Shown in pieces: positions 9,155-18,691 of a DNA stretch of 64,000 bases. Position 1 is the stretch's first letter. Each line of letters opens with the position of its first letter. This DNA is from Clostridium homopropionicum DSM 5847 (GTDB lineage Bacteria > Bacillota > Clostridia > Clostridiales > Clostridiaceae), in contig NZ_LHUR01000005.1 in NCBI RefSeq assembly GCF_001263795.1, positions 153,763-217,762 on the forward strand, written 5' to 3'. The position numbers and the translations under genes were made by a program. Under the pieces are notes generated by a model. That model was given only the letters and a program-made list of their open reading frames with translations, searched no databases and was not told the DNA's origin.

Positions 9155-9227
9155 AAGGCTATGTTTTAAGAAATTAGATTCATAATTGTCATATGTTAAT
9201 GAACCCAATATACTTAAACATAGCCTT
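9155..9227. repeat. Long-loop inverted repeat downstream of clpE
   Basis: AAGGCTATGTTTTAAG and CTTAAACATAGCCTT are inverted copies with one extra T, separated by about 42 bases with a weaker inner TTCAT/ATGAA pairing. It lies 7 bases past the clpE stop, so it may serve as that gene's terminator on the minus strand. The loop is unusually long for this. Confidence 0.5.
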
Positions 9228-9234
9228 ACTAATT

Positions 9235-11523
9235 TTACTCTAATACAACCTTATTATCTATTAATTTAACTGTTATTTTGTCACCATCAATAAACTTCTT
9301 CTGAAGGTATTGCTCTGCAATTTCGTCTTCAATATACTTTTGAATAGCCCTTCTTAATGGTCTAGCACCGTATTTTTTATCATATCCTACCTTTAAAATA
9401 AATTCTTTAACTTCGTCAGAAATATCTAAAGTAAGTTTTTTTGTTCCTACTTCTTCTATAACTTCTTTTAGCATTAAATCCATTATCTTATACAATTCTT
9501 CCTTAGTTAGAGACTTAAATACTATTGTTTCATCAACTCTATTTAAAAATTCTGGTCTAAATACTTCCTTTAATGCATCCTTTACCTGTTTTTCTAACTC
9601 TGAGTAATCATCTTTTGCAAATCCTATAGATGATGATTTAAAATTAGTCCCTGCATTAGAGGTCATAATTATAACAGTATTATCAAAGTATACAGTTCTT
9701 CCTTGACTATCTGTAAGTCTTCCATCCTCTAAAATTTGAAGAAGCATATTAAATACATCTGGGTGAGCTTTTTCAATTTCATCCATCAATATTACTGAAT
9801 ATGGTTTTCTTCTTACCTTTTCAGTTAATTGTCCTCCCTGATCATAGCCTACATATCCTGGAGGAGCACCTATTAGTTTAGATACAGTATGCTTCTCCAT
9901 ATATTCAGACATATCTATTCTTATCATTGCATCTTCACTTCCAAAAAGTTCACTTGCTAAAGCCTTTACCAATTCAGTTTTACCAACTCCAGTAGGTCCA
10001 ACAAATATAAATGAAGATGGTTTTTTCTTTTTTCTAAAGCCTAATCTATTACGTCTTATTGCCCTTGATAGTGCAACTATACCTTCTTCCTGACCAATTA
10101 CTCTTTTATGAAGTCTATTTTCTAAGTTTAGTAATTTTTCAGCCTCTTCTTCTGTTATGCTTTGTACAGGAATTTTAGTCCATGCTTCTATTACATATGC
10201 AATTTCTTCAATGGATAAATCTGTTTCTTTACTTTCCTTTTCTAGTTTTTCAATTTTTTCTTCAACCTTACAAAGTTCCATCTTACATTCAGCAGCCTTT
10301 GCATAATCATCATTATCTGCTGCATAGTTCATTGCTTCTTCTATTTGCTGTGCTTCTTCCTTTACAGCTTTTAGCTCAACTAAGCCTTTGTTCTTTAAAT
10401 TTGCTCTTGAACTAGCTTCATCTATTACGTCAATAGCCTTATCTGGCAGAAATCTATCATTTATATATTTAGCTGATAGATTAACTGCTGTTTCTACCAC
10501 TTCTTTAGAAATCTTAACCTTGTGATAATCTTCATAATAATTTTTTATTCCATTTATTATTTCGATAGTTTCTTCAATTGTTGGTTCCTCCACAAGGACT
10601 GGTTGAAATCTTCTCTCTAAAGCAGAATCCTTTTCAATATGTTTCCTATACTCTTCAAGAGTAGTTGCTCCTATTACTTGGATTTCTCCCTTAGCCAGCG
10701 CAGGTTTAAGAATATTAGCTGCATTCATTGCACCACCTTGTGCCTCACCTGCTCCGATAATATTGTGAACCTCGTCAATTACTAAAATGATATTGCCATC
10801 TTCCTTAGCCTCTTCAATAATAGATTTCATTCTACCTTCAAACTGACCTCTGAACTGTGTTCCAGCAACTATTGCTGTTAGATCTAGAACATATATCTCA
10901 GCATCAAAAAGCTTTGCAGGAACTTGTCTTTCAGCTATTCTTACTGCAAGCCCTTCTGCGATAGCTGTCTTTCCTACTCCAGGCTCTCCAATAAGAATAG
11001 GATTATTTTTTGTTCTTCTATTTAGAATTTGGATAACCCTATCTATTTCTCTATTTCTCCCTATAACCTTATCTACATTTTGGTTTTTAGCCTTTAGAGT
11101 TAAATTTGTTCCATACATATCCAAGTATTTTCTTTTCTTTTTAAATAAACTGCTTTTTGACTTACTCTTAGGTTTTTCTTCCACTTTTGAAGCTCTAGTA
11201 GCACTCTTTTCTTTTTCCTCTTTTGTTTCTTCTTCTGAAGTATTCTTTGTCTGAGGAAACACATTATTCATTAGACTTGATAAAATATTATCTTCTCCTA
11301 GCTCATCTATATTTATGTCCTGTAACATTCCATTCATTTGTTCTGCTAAATTTTCTACATCCTCTGGCTTTATTCCTGATTGCTTAATTAGTTGATCCAT
11401 TATTGGATACCCCATTTTTTTAGCACATTCAAAACATATTCCTATCATTTCTGATTTTCCATTTTCTATTTTAGCTGTATATATAGTTGCAACATTCTTC
11501 TTACAAATAGAACACATTTGCAT
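9235..11523 (-). CDS. clpE: ClpE-type AAA+ unfoldase of the Clp protease
   Basis: The 762-residue Hsp100 ATPase would feed unfolded substrates to ClpP. It starts with a zinc-finger-like CxxC...CxxC module (CSICKK and CFECAKK, residues 4-33), as in ClpE, instead of the double Clp-N repeat of ClpC. A Ser/Thr/Lys-rich linker follows, then the first ATPase domain with Walker A GEPGVGKT, a UVR-like coiled middle segment (around KAVKEEAQQIEEAMNYAADND), and the second ATPase domain with GPTGVGKT and the GYVGYDQGGQLTEKVR loop. No mcsA, mcsB or ctsR gene is adjacent. ATG 11523 has CGGAG 9 bases upstream. Calling it clpC-like would be the alternative. Confidence 0.87.
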   Translation of the reverse strand: MQMCSICKKNVATIYTAKIENGKSEMIGICFECAKKMGYPIMDQLIKQSGIKPEDVENLAEQMNGMLQDINIDELGEDNILSSLMNNVFPQTKNTSEEETKEEKEKSATRASKVEEKPKSKSKSSLFKKKRKYLDMYGTNLTLKAKNQNVDKVIGRNREIDRVIQILNRRTKNNPILIGEPGVGKTAIAEGLAVRIAERQVPAKLFDAEIYVLDLTAIVAGTQFRGQFEGRMKSIIEEAKEDGNIILVIDEVHNIIGAGEAQGGAMNAANILKPALAKGEIQVIGATTLEEYRKHIEKDSALERRFQPVLVEEPTIEETIEIINGIKNYYEDYHKVKISKEVVETAVNLSAKYINDRFLPDKAIDVIDEASSRANLKNKGLVELKAVKEEAQQIEEAMNYAADNDDYAKAAECKMELCKVEEKIEKLEKESKETDLSIEEIAYVIEAWTKIPVQSITEEEAEKLLNLENRLHKRVIGQEEGIVALSRAIRRNRLGFRKKKKPSSFIFVGPTGVGKTELVKALASELFGSEDAMIRIDMSEYMEKHTVSKLIGAPPGYVGYDQGGQLTEKVRRKPYSVILMDEIEKAHPDVFNMLLQILEDGRLTDSQGRTVYFDNTVIIMTSNAGTNFKSSSIGFAKDDYSELEKQVKDALKEVFRPEFLNRVDETIVFKSLTKEELYKIMDLMLKEVIEEVGTKKLTLDISDEVKEFILKVGYDKKYGARPLRRAIQKYIEDEIAEQYLQKKFIDGDKITVKLIDNKVVLE

Positions 11524-11754
11524 TTAAATCATCTCCGAATCTTTTATATAGTCAAAAGTAAAAATATTTTGATTACCATATATAATACTTGATAAGTATA
11601 ATTTTATCAACGTAATTGAAAAAAATAAATATTAAAAAATAATGAACTGCATTAAGTACTATTAATATGTTAAATAAAATACATTTATCAATAACACCAA
11701 ATCGTAAAATGCTTAATAAACTATAAGTAAGATAACTACTTGGAGTGTGATTAT

Positions 11755-13092
11755 ATGAACGCATCTTACTATAGAAACTTAGTAGTAGGCGTAAATACAA
11801 GAGTTCCGCTTATAAATGGAAAATATGGTCAAGCTATTAATTTTGATAATGCTGCTACAACCCCTGCCTTTGTATCAGTAGTAGAGGGAGTTGTAAGATT
11901 TATATCATTATATTCATCTGTTCATAGAGGTTTCGGTTATAAATCTCAATTCTCTACAAAACTTTATGAGAATAGTCGTAATATTGTAGCAAACTTTTTA
12001 AATGCAGATTTAAACTATAACTCGGTAATATTTGTTAAAAATACCACTGAAGCAATAAATAAACTCTCTAACATGCTTTATGCAGAAAATAAAGATAAAA
12101 TAATCTTATCAACTGACATGGAACATCACTCAAATGATCTGCCTTGGAGAAAATATAAAATAGATTATATTTCTGTTGACGATTGTGGAAGATTATCTAT
12201 TGAGGATTTAAGAAATAAATTAAAGTATTATAATGGAAATGTATCACTAGTTACTCTTACAGGTGCGTCAAATATAACTGGATTTAGGAATCCTATTCAT
12301 GAGGCTGCAAGACTAGCTCATAAATATGGAGCCAAGATATTCATAGATGGTGCTCAACTGGTTCCTCACGCAGTTGTAGATATGAAACCTATGAAAGAAA
12401 AAGATCATATAGATTATATTGCCTTTTCAGGTCATAAAATGTATGCTCCTTTTGGTGTAGGTGTTCTTATTGGCCCAAGTGAAGAGTTAGAGCGCTTGAC
12501 TCCAGATTATTTGGGTGGTGGTACTGTAGATATTGTTACTCACGATTATATTAAATGGCTCCGTTCTCCTCATAAAGAAGAAGCCGGCTCTCCAAATGTA
12601 GTAGGAGTAATAGCTTTAGCAACTGCAATTGAAACTTTAAATTTCATAGGTATGAATAATGTTGAAGCCTATGAAAATTATCTAACTCAATATGCCTTAA
12701 AAGGTTTAAGTTCAATACCTGATATAAAAATATACTGTGATAAAAAAAATGCGGATACAAGAATAGGTACTATTTCATTTAATATAAACGACATAAATCA
12801 TGAAGTAGTTGCAAAAATACTATCTTATGAAGCTGGTATTTCTGTTAGAAATGGTTGTTTTTGTGCTCAGCCTTATGTTCAAAAATTATTAAGAATGACC
12901 AAAGAAGAAATAGATGAAAGGGTAAAATCTGGCAGTCATGAACCTGGAATGGTTAGAATAAGCTTTGGGATTTACAATACTACAAAAGAAATAGATGTAT
13001 TATTATCTTTATTGAATAATATAGTAAAAAATAAACAGCTCTATTTAGATAGATATAAATCAATATCCGATGAATTCTATTTCAAAATATAA
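11755..13092 (+). CDS. Class V aminotransferase, cysteine desulfurase-like
   Basis: The 445-residue PLP enzyme has the class V pattern: INFDNAATTP near the start, the PLP-lysine motif SGHKMYAPFGVGVL, and a late RNGCFCAQPY loop that carries the cysteine used by SufS/NifS enzymes. It would release sulfur (or selenium) from cysteine as persulfide. No iron-sulfur scaffold or sulfur-acceptor gene is next to it, so a role outside general Fe-S assembly is possible. ATG 11755 is preferred over an upstream TTG at 11740 because GGAG lies 9 bases before it. Confidence 0.88.
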   Translation: MNASYYRNLVVGVNTRVPLINGKYGQAINFDNAATTPAFVSVVEGVVRFISLYSSVHRGFGYKSQFSTKLYENSRNIVANFLNADLNYNSVIFVKNTTEAINKLSNMLYAENKDKIILSTDMEHHSNDLPWRKYKIDYISVDDCGRLSIEDLRNKLKYYNGNVSLVTLTGASNITGFRNPIHEAARLAHKYGAKIFIDGAQLVPHAVVDMKPMKEKDHIDYIAFSGHKMYAPFGVGVLIGPSEELERLTPDYLGGGTVDIVTHDYIKWLRSPHKEEAGSPNVVGVIALATAIETLNFIGMNNVEAYENYLTQYALKGLSSIPDIKIYCDKKNADTRIGTISFNINDINHEVVAKILSYEAGISVRNGCFCAQPYVQKLLRMTKEEIDERVKSGSHEPGMVRISFGIYNTTKEIDVLLSLLNNIVKNKQLYLDRYKSISDEFYFKI

Positions 13093-13156
13093 GTATAAAA
13101 AATCCTCCTAATTATCAAAATACTAAAATAAAGTATAGTTCTAGGAGGTGTTTTTT

Positions 13157-14011
13157 ATGTTTCCAAAAAATTTTGCACCGCAACATCAAGATACTCAGCC
13201 TGGTCTTGAGTCCCTTATGAATCCAAAACCTCAAAGTGAAAACCCAAATTATAAACCCTGTAATAAGTTATTAAATAAAGTAGCAATTATAACCGGTGGC
13301 GACAGCGGTATTGGAAAAGCTGTTGCTTTAGCCTATGCAAAAGAAGGTGCAGATATAGTTATTGTATATTTAAACGAAGAAGTTGATGCAAAAGAAACTG
13401 AAAAAATTATAAAAGAAACTGGTAGAAAATGCCTATGCATTTCTGGTGACTTAGGAGACGAGAATTTTTGTAAAAAGGTTATTGAAAACACTATTAATAA
13501 ATTTAATCATATTGATATTTTAGTAAATAATGCTGCTGTACAATATCCACAGAATAGTATTACAGACATTACATCAGAACAGCTTCAATTGACTTTTAGA
13601 ACTAATATTTTTTCTGCTTTCTATTTAATAAAGTATGCTATGTCCCACTTAAAAAAGGGAAGCTCAATAATTAATACTAGCTCCATAACAGCATATGAAG
13701 GACATGAAACTCTTTTGGACTATTCCTCAACAAAAGGTGCAATTACTAGCTTAACTCGTTCACTGGCTTTAAATTTATCTAAAGAAGGTATTCGAGTAAA
13801 TGCCGTAGCACCTGGTCCAATATGGACTCCTTTAATTCCTTCTAGTTTTACTGCTGAGGAAGTTACAAAATTTGGGCAGAACACTCCTATGGGTCGCCCA
13901 GGTCAACCCTTTGAATTAGCCCCAACATATGTTTTTTTAGCCTCTGAAGATTCTTCTTATATTTCCGGCCAAGTAATTCACGTTAATGGCGGAAAAATTA
14001 CTGAAAGTTAA
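13157..14011 (+). CDS. Short-chain dehydrogenase/reductase, general-stress type
   Basis: The 284-residue NAD(P)-dependent SDR has the nucleotide-binding GGDSGIGKA (about residues 48-56), the NNAA motif, the catalytic Ser in NTSSIT, and the YSSTK active-site pair. The ~40-residue Pro/Asn-rich N-terminal extension before the Rossmann fold (PKNFAPQHQDTQPGLE) matches the YdaD/YhxC subgroup linked to stress and spores in Bacilli. ATG 13157 is used because AGGAGG lies 8 bases upstream; a GTG at 13148 falls inside that Shine-Dalgarno. A DUF3787 gene follows 49 bases later and is likely co-transcribed. Confidence 0.9.
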   Translation: MFPKNFAPQHQDTQPGLESLMNPKPQSENPNYKPCNKLLNKVAIITGGDSGIGKAVALAYAKEGADIVIVYLNEEVDAKETEKIIKETGRKCLCISGDLGDENFCKKVIENTINKFNHIDILVNNAAVQYPQNSITDITSEQLQLTFRTNIFSAFYLIKYAMSHLKKGSSIINTSSITAYEGHETLLDYSSTKGAITSLTRSLALNLSKEGIRVNAVAPGPIWTPLIPSSFTAEEVTKFGQNTPMGRPGQPFELAPTYVFLASEDSSYISGQVIHVNGGKITES

Positions 14012-14060
14012 TAATAAATATAACCTCTATTGAAAATACTATTAAAAAAGGAGGTATATC

Positions 14061-14228
14061 ATGGCTAAAAACAAATTTAAAGAAAGATTTCTTTCTACTC
14101 CAATAGAAAGACATGAAACTGCAGCATGGGCAAATATTGAAACTGCAAAACCCGTTTCAAAGGTTTCAGTTCCTAGCGACTTTCAAATTGGAGAAGCTAA
14201 AGATTGGGTGGAAGAAAACCAGAAATAA
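14061..14228 (+). CDS. DUF3787-type small spore-surface protein
   Basis: This 55-residue protein (MAKNKFKERFLSTPIERHET at the start, AAWANIETAKPVSKVS following) matches the clostridial DUF3787 family, named after a C. difficile spore surface protein. The conserved core is the IERHETAAWA stretch. It has an AAAGGAGG Shine-Dalgarno 6 bases before the ATG. It follows the SDR gene and ends in a strong terminator, so the two form a probable operon, perhaps sporulation-linked. The molecular role is unknown. Confidence 0.8.
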   Translation: MAKNKFKERFLSTPIERHETAAWANIETAKPVSKVSVPSDFQIGEAKDWVEENQK

Positions 14229-14262
14229 AAGGTATGTCTCAAAGGAGACACACCTTTTTCTC
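14227..14262 (+). terminator. Terminator of the SDR/DUF3787 operon
   Basis: AAAAGGTATGTCTC pairs with GAGACACACCTTTT around an AAAG loop (one mismatch), then TTTTCTCTTTT. It lies between this operon and the convergent pyruvate:ferredoxin oxidoreductase gene. Confidence 0.8.
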
Positions 14263-14264
14263 TT

Positions 14265-17200
14265 TTATAGATATCCACAATCTTCTAGTGCTTTATAAGT
14301 CTTATATTTTTCTTTAGCATATTTTTCAGCAGCATTATATAATTCTTCAGCCACTTCTGGGAAGGTATTTGCTAAAGAAGAGTACCTTATTTCACCTAAT
14401 ATAAACTCCCTAAATGATTTTGTTGGTTCCTTAGACTCTAATTTAAATGGATTTTTATTTTCTTTCTTAATCGTAGGATCATACCTGTACAAATGCCAAT
14501 ATCCGGAATCTACAGCCTTCTTTTCTTCCATAATACTACTTCCCATTCCGCTCTTTATACCATGATTTACGCATGGAGCATAAGCAATTATCAATGATGG
14601 TCCTTTATGTCTTTCTGCCTCTACAATAGCCTTTATAGTTTGATTGAAGTTAGCTCCCATAGCTATTTGAGCCACATAAACGTGTCCATATGTCATTGCC
14701 ATAAGTCCTAAATCCTTTTTTCTAACCTTTTTACCGCTAGCAGCAAATTTAGCGACTGCTGCAGTTGGTGTTGCCTTTGAGGATTGACCACCTGTATTAG
14801 AGTATACCTCTGTATCCATAACAAAAATATTCACATCATCGCCAGATGCCAATACCTGGTCTACTCCTCCATATCCAATATCATATGCCCATCCATCTCC
14901 TCCAATTATCCATTGAGATTTTTTAACCAAGAAATCTTTCTTCTCTAATACTTCACTAATAATTTCATTATTAGTATCCTTTTGTGCTTCTAATACCTTT
15001 ATTACTTCATCTGATGCATCTTTAGAAGCTTCTCCTTCATCTTTATATTTTAGCCACTTTTTAAAAGCTTCTTTTACTTCATAGTTAATATCAGTATTTA
15101 AAGCATTTCCCATTAAATCAGCCAACTTTTCTCTTATTTGCTTAACACCTAAAAACATACCATAGCCATATTCTGCATTATCTTCGAATAAGGAATTCCC
15201 CCAAGCAGGTCCTTTTCCTTCTGCATTTGTTGTATAAGCTATTGCAGGAGCACTAGCTCCCCAAATTGAGGAACATCCTGTAGCATTTGCTATCATCATT
15301 CTGTCGCCAAAAAGCTGGGTAATTAATTTAATATATGGCGTTTCACCGCAACCAGGACATGCTCCATTAAACTCTAGAAATGGCACAGCAAATTGGCTTC
15401 CTTTTACAGTTGTTTTATCCATAAGTTCGTCTTTATAAGTGATAGTTGTAGCGTATTCCCAATTTTCTGATTCCATCTCCATTTCCTCTTCTGCTGCCTT
15501 CATTATTAATGCCTTACCAGGAGCAGGGCATATATCAGCACAATTTCCACATCCTGTACAATCCATCGGACTTACTTGAATTCTATATTCATAATTTTCT
15601 AATCCTTTACCAACTGCTTTTTTTGTTTTAAATGTGTCTGGTGCTTTGGCTTTTTCATTGTCATCTAAAAGGAATGGTCTAACTGTAGCATGTGGGCAAA
15701 TATAAGAACATTGATTACATTGTATACACTTGTCAATTTGCCATTCTGGAACCATTACTGCAATACCACGTTTTTCATATGATGTAACTCCAAGCGGGAA
15801 AGTTCCATCTTCCATTCCCTTAAACGCACTTACAGTAAGCTCATCTCCTTCATGTCTGGCCATAACCTTTTGAATCCTTTTAATGAATTCTGGTTCGTCT
15901 TTTATAGGATATTCAGTTTCTTCAAGTTCTGCATTTCTCCAACTTTCAGGTACCTTAATCTCTTTTAGATCACTTACTCCTCTGTCAATAGCAGCTTTAT
16001 TCATATCTACTATATTTTTACCCTTTTTACCATATGTCTTTTCAACTGAATTTTTCAAGTAACCAACTGCTTCTTCTACAGGAATTACATTTGCTAGTTT
16101 AAAGAATGCCGATTGCATTATCATATTAATTCTTCCGCCAAGACCTATCTCAGAAGCAATCTTAACAGCATCAATTATATAAAACCTAGCGTTTTTTTCT
16201 GCAATAGCCTTTCTCAATGCTGAGGGGATTTTTTCTTCTAATTCTTCTTTCCAAGGACAATTTAAAACAAAAACTCCATTTTTCTTAAGTCCTTTGAGAA
16301 TATCAAAATGGTAAATAAAAGATTTGTTATGGCAGGCAATATAATCTGCATCATATACTAGATATGGCGATTTAATTGGTTTCTTTCCAAACCTTAAATG
16401 AGAAATAGTACTTCCTCCAGACTTTTTACTGTCATAGGAAAAATATGCTTGAACATTCATATCTGTATTGTTACCTATAATCTTTACTGCTGACTTATTG
16501 GCACCAACTGTACCGTCTGAACCAAGTCCCCAAAATTTGCAGCTTATTGTCCCTTCAGCTGTTGTATCAATTATATCTTCTTCTGGTAAAGACTTATAGG
16601 TAACATCATCTATAATACCTATAGTGAAACCATCCTTAGGTACATCATTTTTAAGATTTTTAAAGACTGCAATTATTTGAGAAGGTCTAGTATCTTTTTG
16701 ACCGATTCCATATCTTCCACCGACTATTATTGGCTTATTGCTATTGTTATTAAAAAGATGTACTACATCTTGATATAATGGCTCTCCTAAAGATCCCGGT
16801 TCCTTTGTTCTGTCCAGTACTGCAATCCTTTTTACTGTCTTTGGCATAACATTGAAGAAATATTTTGGTGAAAACGGCCTAAAGAGATGAACTTTTATAG
16901 TTCCTACCTTTTCTCCTTTACTCATAAGGTAATCCACAACTTCTTCTATAGTGTCACAAACAGAACCCATAGCAACTATAATATCTTCTGCATTTGGATC
17001 TCCATAATAATCAAAAGGGTGATACCCTCTTCCAGTAATTTTTTTTATTTCCATCATGTATTCTTCTACTATATCCGGTATAGCATCGTAATAAGTATTT
17101 ACTGCTTCCCTTTCTTGAAAATATATGTCTGGGTTTTGGGCAGTCCCCTTTACAGTTGGATAATTTGGATTTAATGCTTTTCTTCTAAATCTTCTTATTG

Positions 17201-17792
17201 CATCCTTATCAACGATCTTTTCTAAATCTTCATAATCAATAGTCTCAACTTTTTTATATTCATGAGAGGTTCTAAATCCATCAAAAAAATGTGTAAATGG
17301 TAAGCTGCCCTTGATTGCAGAAAGATGTGCAACACATCCTAAATCCATTACTTCTTGGACATTAGAAGATGCTAACATTGAAAATCCCGTTTCTCGAGTA
17401 GTCATAACATCTGTATGATCTCCAAATATCGAAAGAGCATGAGTTGCTAATGCTCTAGCACTTATATGAAACACACCTGGAAGCATTTCCCCAGCTATTT
17501 TGTACATATTAGGAATCATTAATAATAATCCTTGTGAAGCAGTATAAGTAGTAGTAAGTGCTCCAGCCACAAGGGACCCATGTACTGCCCCTGCCGCCCC
17601 AGCTTCTGATTGCATCTCAGCAACATGTACTGACTGACCGAAAATATTTTTCTTACCATGGGCAGACCATTCGTCTACTAATTCTGCCATAGGTGAAGAG
17701 GGAGTGATTGGATAGATAGCTGCTACTTCTGTAAAAGCATAAGAAGCATAAGCTGCAGCTTCATTTCCATCCATGGTTGCAAACTTTCCCAT
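14265..17792 (-). CDS. nifJ: Pyruvate:ferredoxin (flavodoxin) oxidoreductase
   Basis: The single-chain 1175-residue enzyme oxidises pyruvate with CoA to acetyl-CoA and CO2 and reduces ferredoxin, the central step of clostridial energy metabolism. The domain order is right: N-terminal pyrimidine-binding domain with YPITPSSPMAEL, domain II with the transketolase-C fold, a two-[4Fe-4S] ferredoxin segment (CIQCNQCSYICPH and CTGCGNCADICPA), and the C-terminal TPP domain with GCGETPY, GCSSIWG and GDGWAYDIGYGGVDQ. ATG 17792 is preferred since AAGGAGG ends 8 bases before it; an upstream ATG at 17813 precedes the Shine-Dalgarno. It is monocistronic. Confidence 0.97.
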   Translation of the reverse strand: MGKFATMDGNEAAAYASYAFTEVAAIYPITPSSPMAELVDEWSAHGKKNIFGQSVHVAEMQSEAGAAGAVHGSLVAGALTTTYTASQGLLLMIPNMYKIAGEMLPGVFHISARALATHALSIFGDHTDVMTTRETGFSMLASSNVQEVMDLGCVAHLSAIKGSLPFTHFFDGFRTSHEYKKVETIDYEDLEKIVDKDAIRRFRRKALNPNYPTVKGTAQNPDIYFQEREAVNTYYDAIPDIVEEYMMEIKKITGRGYHPFDYYGDPNAEDIIVAMGSVCDTIEEVVDYLMSKGEKVGTIKVHLFRPFSPKYFFNVMPKTVKRIAVLDRTKEPGSLGEPLYQDVVHLFNNNSNKPIIVGGRYGIGQKDTRPSQIIAVFKNLKNDVPKDGFTIGIIDDVTYKSLPEEDIIDTTAEGTISCKFWGLGSDGTVGANKSAVKIIGNNTDMNVQAYFSYDSKKSGGSTISHLRFGKKPIKSPYLVYDADYIACHNKSFIYHFDILKGLKKNGVFVLNCPWKEELEEKIPSALRKAIAEKNARFYIIDAVKIASEIGLGGRINMIMQSAFFKLANVIPVEEAVGYLKNSVEKTYGKKGKNIVDMNKAAIDRGVSDLKEIKVPESWRNAELEETEYPIKDEPEFIKRIQKVMARHEGDELTVSAFKGMEDGTFPLGVTSYEKRGIAVMVPEWQIDKCIQCNQCSYICPHATVRPFLLDDNEKAKAPDTFKTKKAVGKGLENYEYRIQVSPMDCTGCGNCADICPAPGKALIMKAAEEEMEMESENWEYATTITYKDELMDKTTVKGSQFAVPFLEFNGACPGCGETPYIKLITQLFGDRMMIANATGCSSIWGASAPAIAYTTNAEGKGPAWGNSLFEDNAEYGYGMFLGVKQIREKLADLMGNALNTDINYEVKEAFKKWLKYKDEGEASKDASDEVIKVLEAQKDTNNEIISEVLEKKDFLVKKSQWIIGGDGWAYDIGYGGVDQVLASGDDVNIFVMDTEVYSNTGGQSSKATPTAAVAKFAASGKKVRKKDLGLMAMTYGHVYVAQIAMGANFNQTIKAIVEAERHKGPSLIIAYAPCVNHGIKSGMGSSIMEEKKAVDSGYWHLYRYDPTIKKENKNPFKLESKEPTKSFREFILGEIRYSSLANTFPEVAEELYNAAEKYAKEKYKTYKALEDCGYL

Positions 17793-17912
17793 TAAAAATT
17801 CCTCCTTTTTCATATGATGATAATGCTTTACTAAACTATTATTTGACTTATTCTCAATTTTTATTAAGAAATTTTCTAGAAATATACTTTTTTAATTAAA
17901 CATCCATAGTAA

Positions 17913-17947
17913 AAGGCTGTTGGTATCTTGCGCTTACCAACAGCCTT
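17913..17947 (-). terminator. Terminator of motAB
   Basis: AAGGCTGTTGGTA and TACCAACAGCCTT form a perfect 13-bp stem. On the minus strand it follows the motB stop by 21 bases and ends in a T run. The stem closely resembles the hairpin at 53277-53311. Confidence 0.8.
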
Positions 17948-17968
17948 AATTTAGTCAATTTGCTTTTA

Positions 17969-18691
17969 TCAGTTTTTTTCAACAGTATTATACTTTGTAT
18001 TCATTATTACTATATCAATTCTTCTATTTTTTGCTCTGCCCTCTTTTGTATTATTTGTTGCTACAGGTCTATACTCACCGTATCCAACTGAGCTTAGCTT
18101 TTCTGGAGAATAATTGCACTTTTCAATGAGAAGCTGTACTACATTTGATGCCCTAACAGCAGATAATTGCCAGTTTGATTTAAACATATAAGTATTAATT
18201 GGCTTATTATCTGTATTTCCTTCGATTCTTATATAATTGTCTTCCTGCTTTAGAATATTTCCTATTTGAATAAGCTTTTTTAACGCATCTTCTTTTACTT
18301 CTGCTTTCCCTGATTCAAAAAACAGAGTATCGTTTAGTCTTACTACAAGTCCTCTTTCTTCGATTTCAGTTGAAACACTGCTGCTTAGATTATTATTAGC
18401 TAGATATTTATCTACCTCTTGTTTTAGTTGTTCCATTTTGGCCTGCTCGAGATCTTTCTCAACTATTGGAGTAGGAGTTCCTTCGCTAGTACTAGTATCT
18501 TGTTCAAGAATAGATTGTCCACCAGAAAAAGCAATATTAAAGGACTCTGCTATTTTTTTATATTTTTCTACACTTATATTACTCATAGCATACATTATAA
18601 CAAAAAATATCATTAGTAAAGTTATTAAATCTGAATATGTAAGCAACCATCGTTCATTATTGGCTTCTTTTTCTTCTTCATCACTAATCAT
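17969..18691 (-). CDS. motB: Flagellar motor stator protein MotB
   Basis: The 240-residue protein anchors the flagellar stator to peptidoglycan. It has a short cytoplasmic head, a single membrane helix (about residues 18-40) that carries Asp21 in WLLTYSDLITLL, the conserved ion-binding aspartate, a linker, and an OmpA-like peptidoglycan-binding domain (about 105-235) with EGNTDNKPIN and NRRIDIVI. It overlaps the end of motA by 4 bases. H+ or Na+ coupling cannot be read from sequence. Confidence 0.92.
   Translation of the reverse strand: MISDEEEKEANNERWLLTYSDLITLLMIFFVIMYAMSNISVEKYKKIAESFNIAFSGGQSILEQDTSTSEGTPTPIVEKDLEQAKMEQLKQEVDKYLANNNLSSSVSTEIEERGLVVRLNDTLFFESGKAEVKEDALKKLIQIGNILKQEDNYIRIEGNTDNKPINTYMFKSNWQLSAVRASNVVQLLIEKCNYSPEKLSSVGYGEYRPVATNNTKEGRAKNRRIDIVIMNTKYNTVEKN

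Noticed and set aside
10182..10415. Leu-rich plus-strand open frame inside clpE
   Set aside because: It is the complement of the UVR/coiled middle region of clpE; no Shine-Dalgarno, composition typical of an antisense shadow.
11524..11620. CtsR operator upstream of clpE
   Set aside because: Only one AGTCAAA half-site is visible; the tandem heptad repeat of a CtsR box is missing.
16887..17174. Aromatic-rich plus-strand frame inside the pyruvate:ferredoxin oxidoreductase gene
   Set aside because: Composition and lack of signals mark it as antisense noise.
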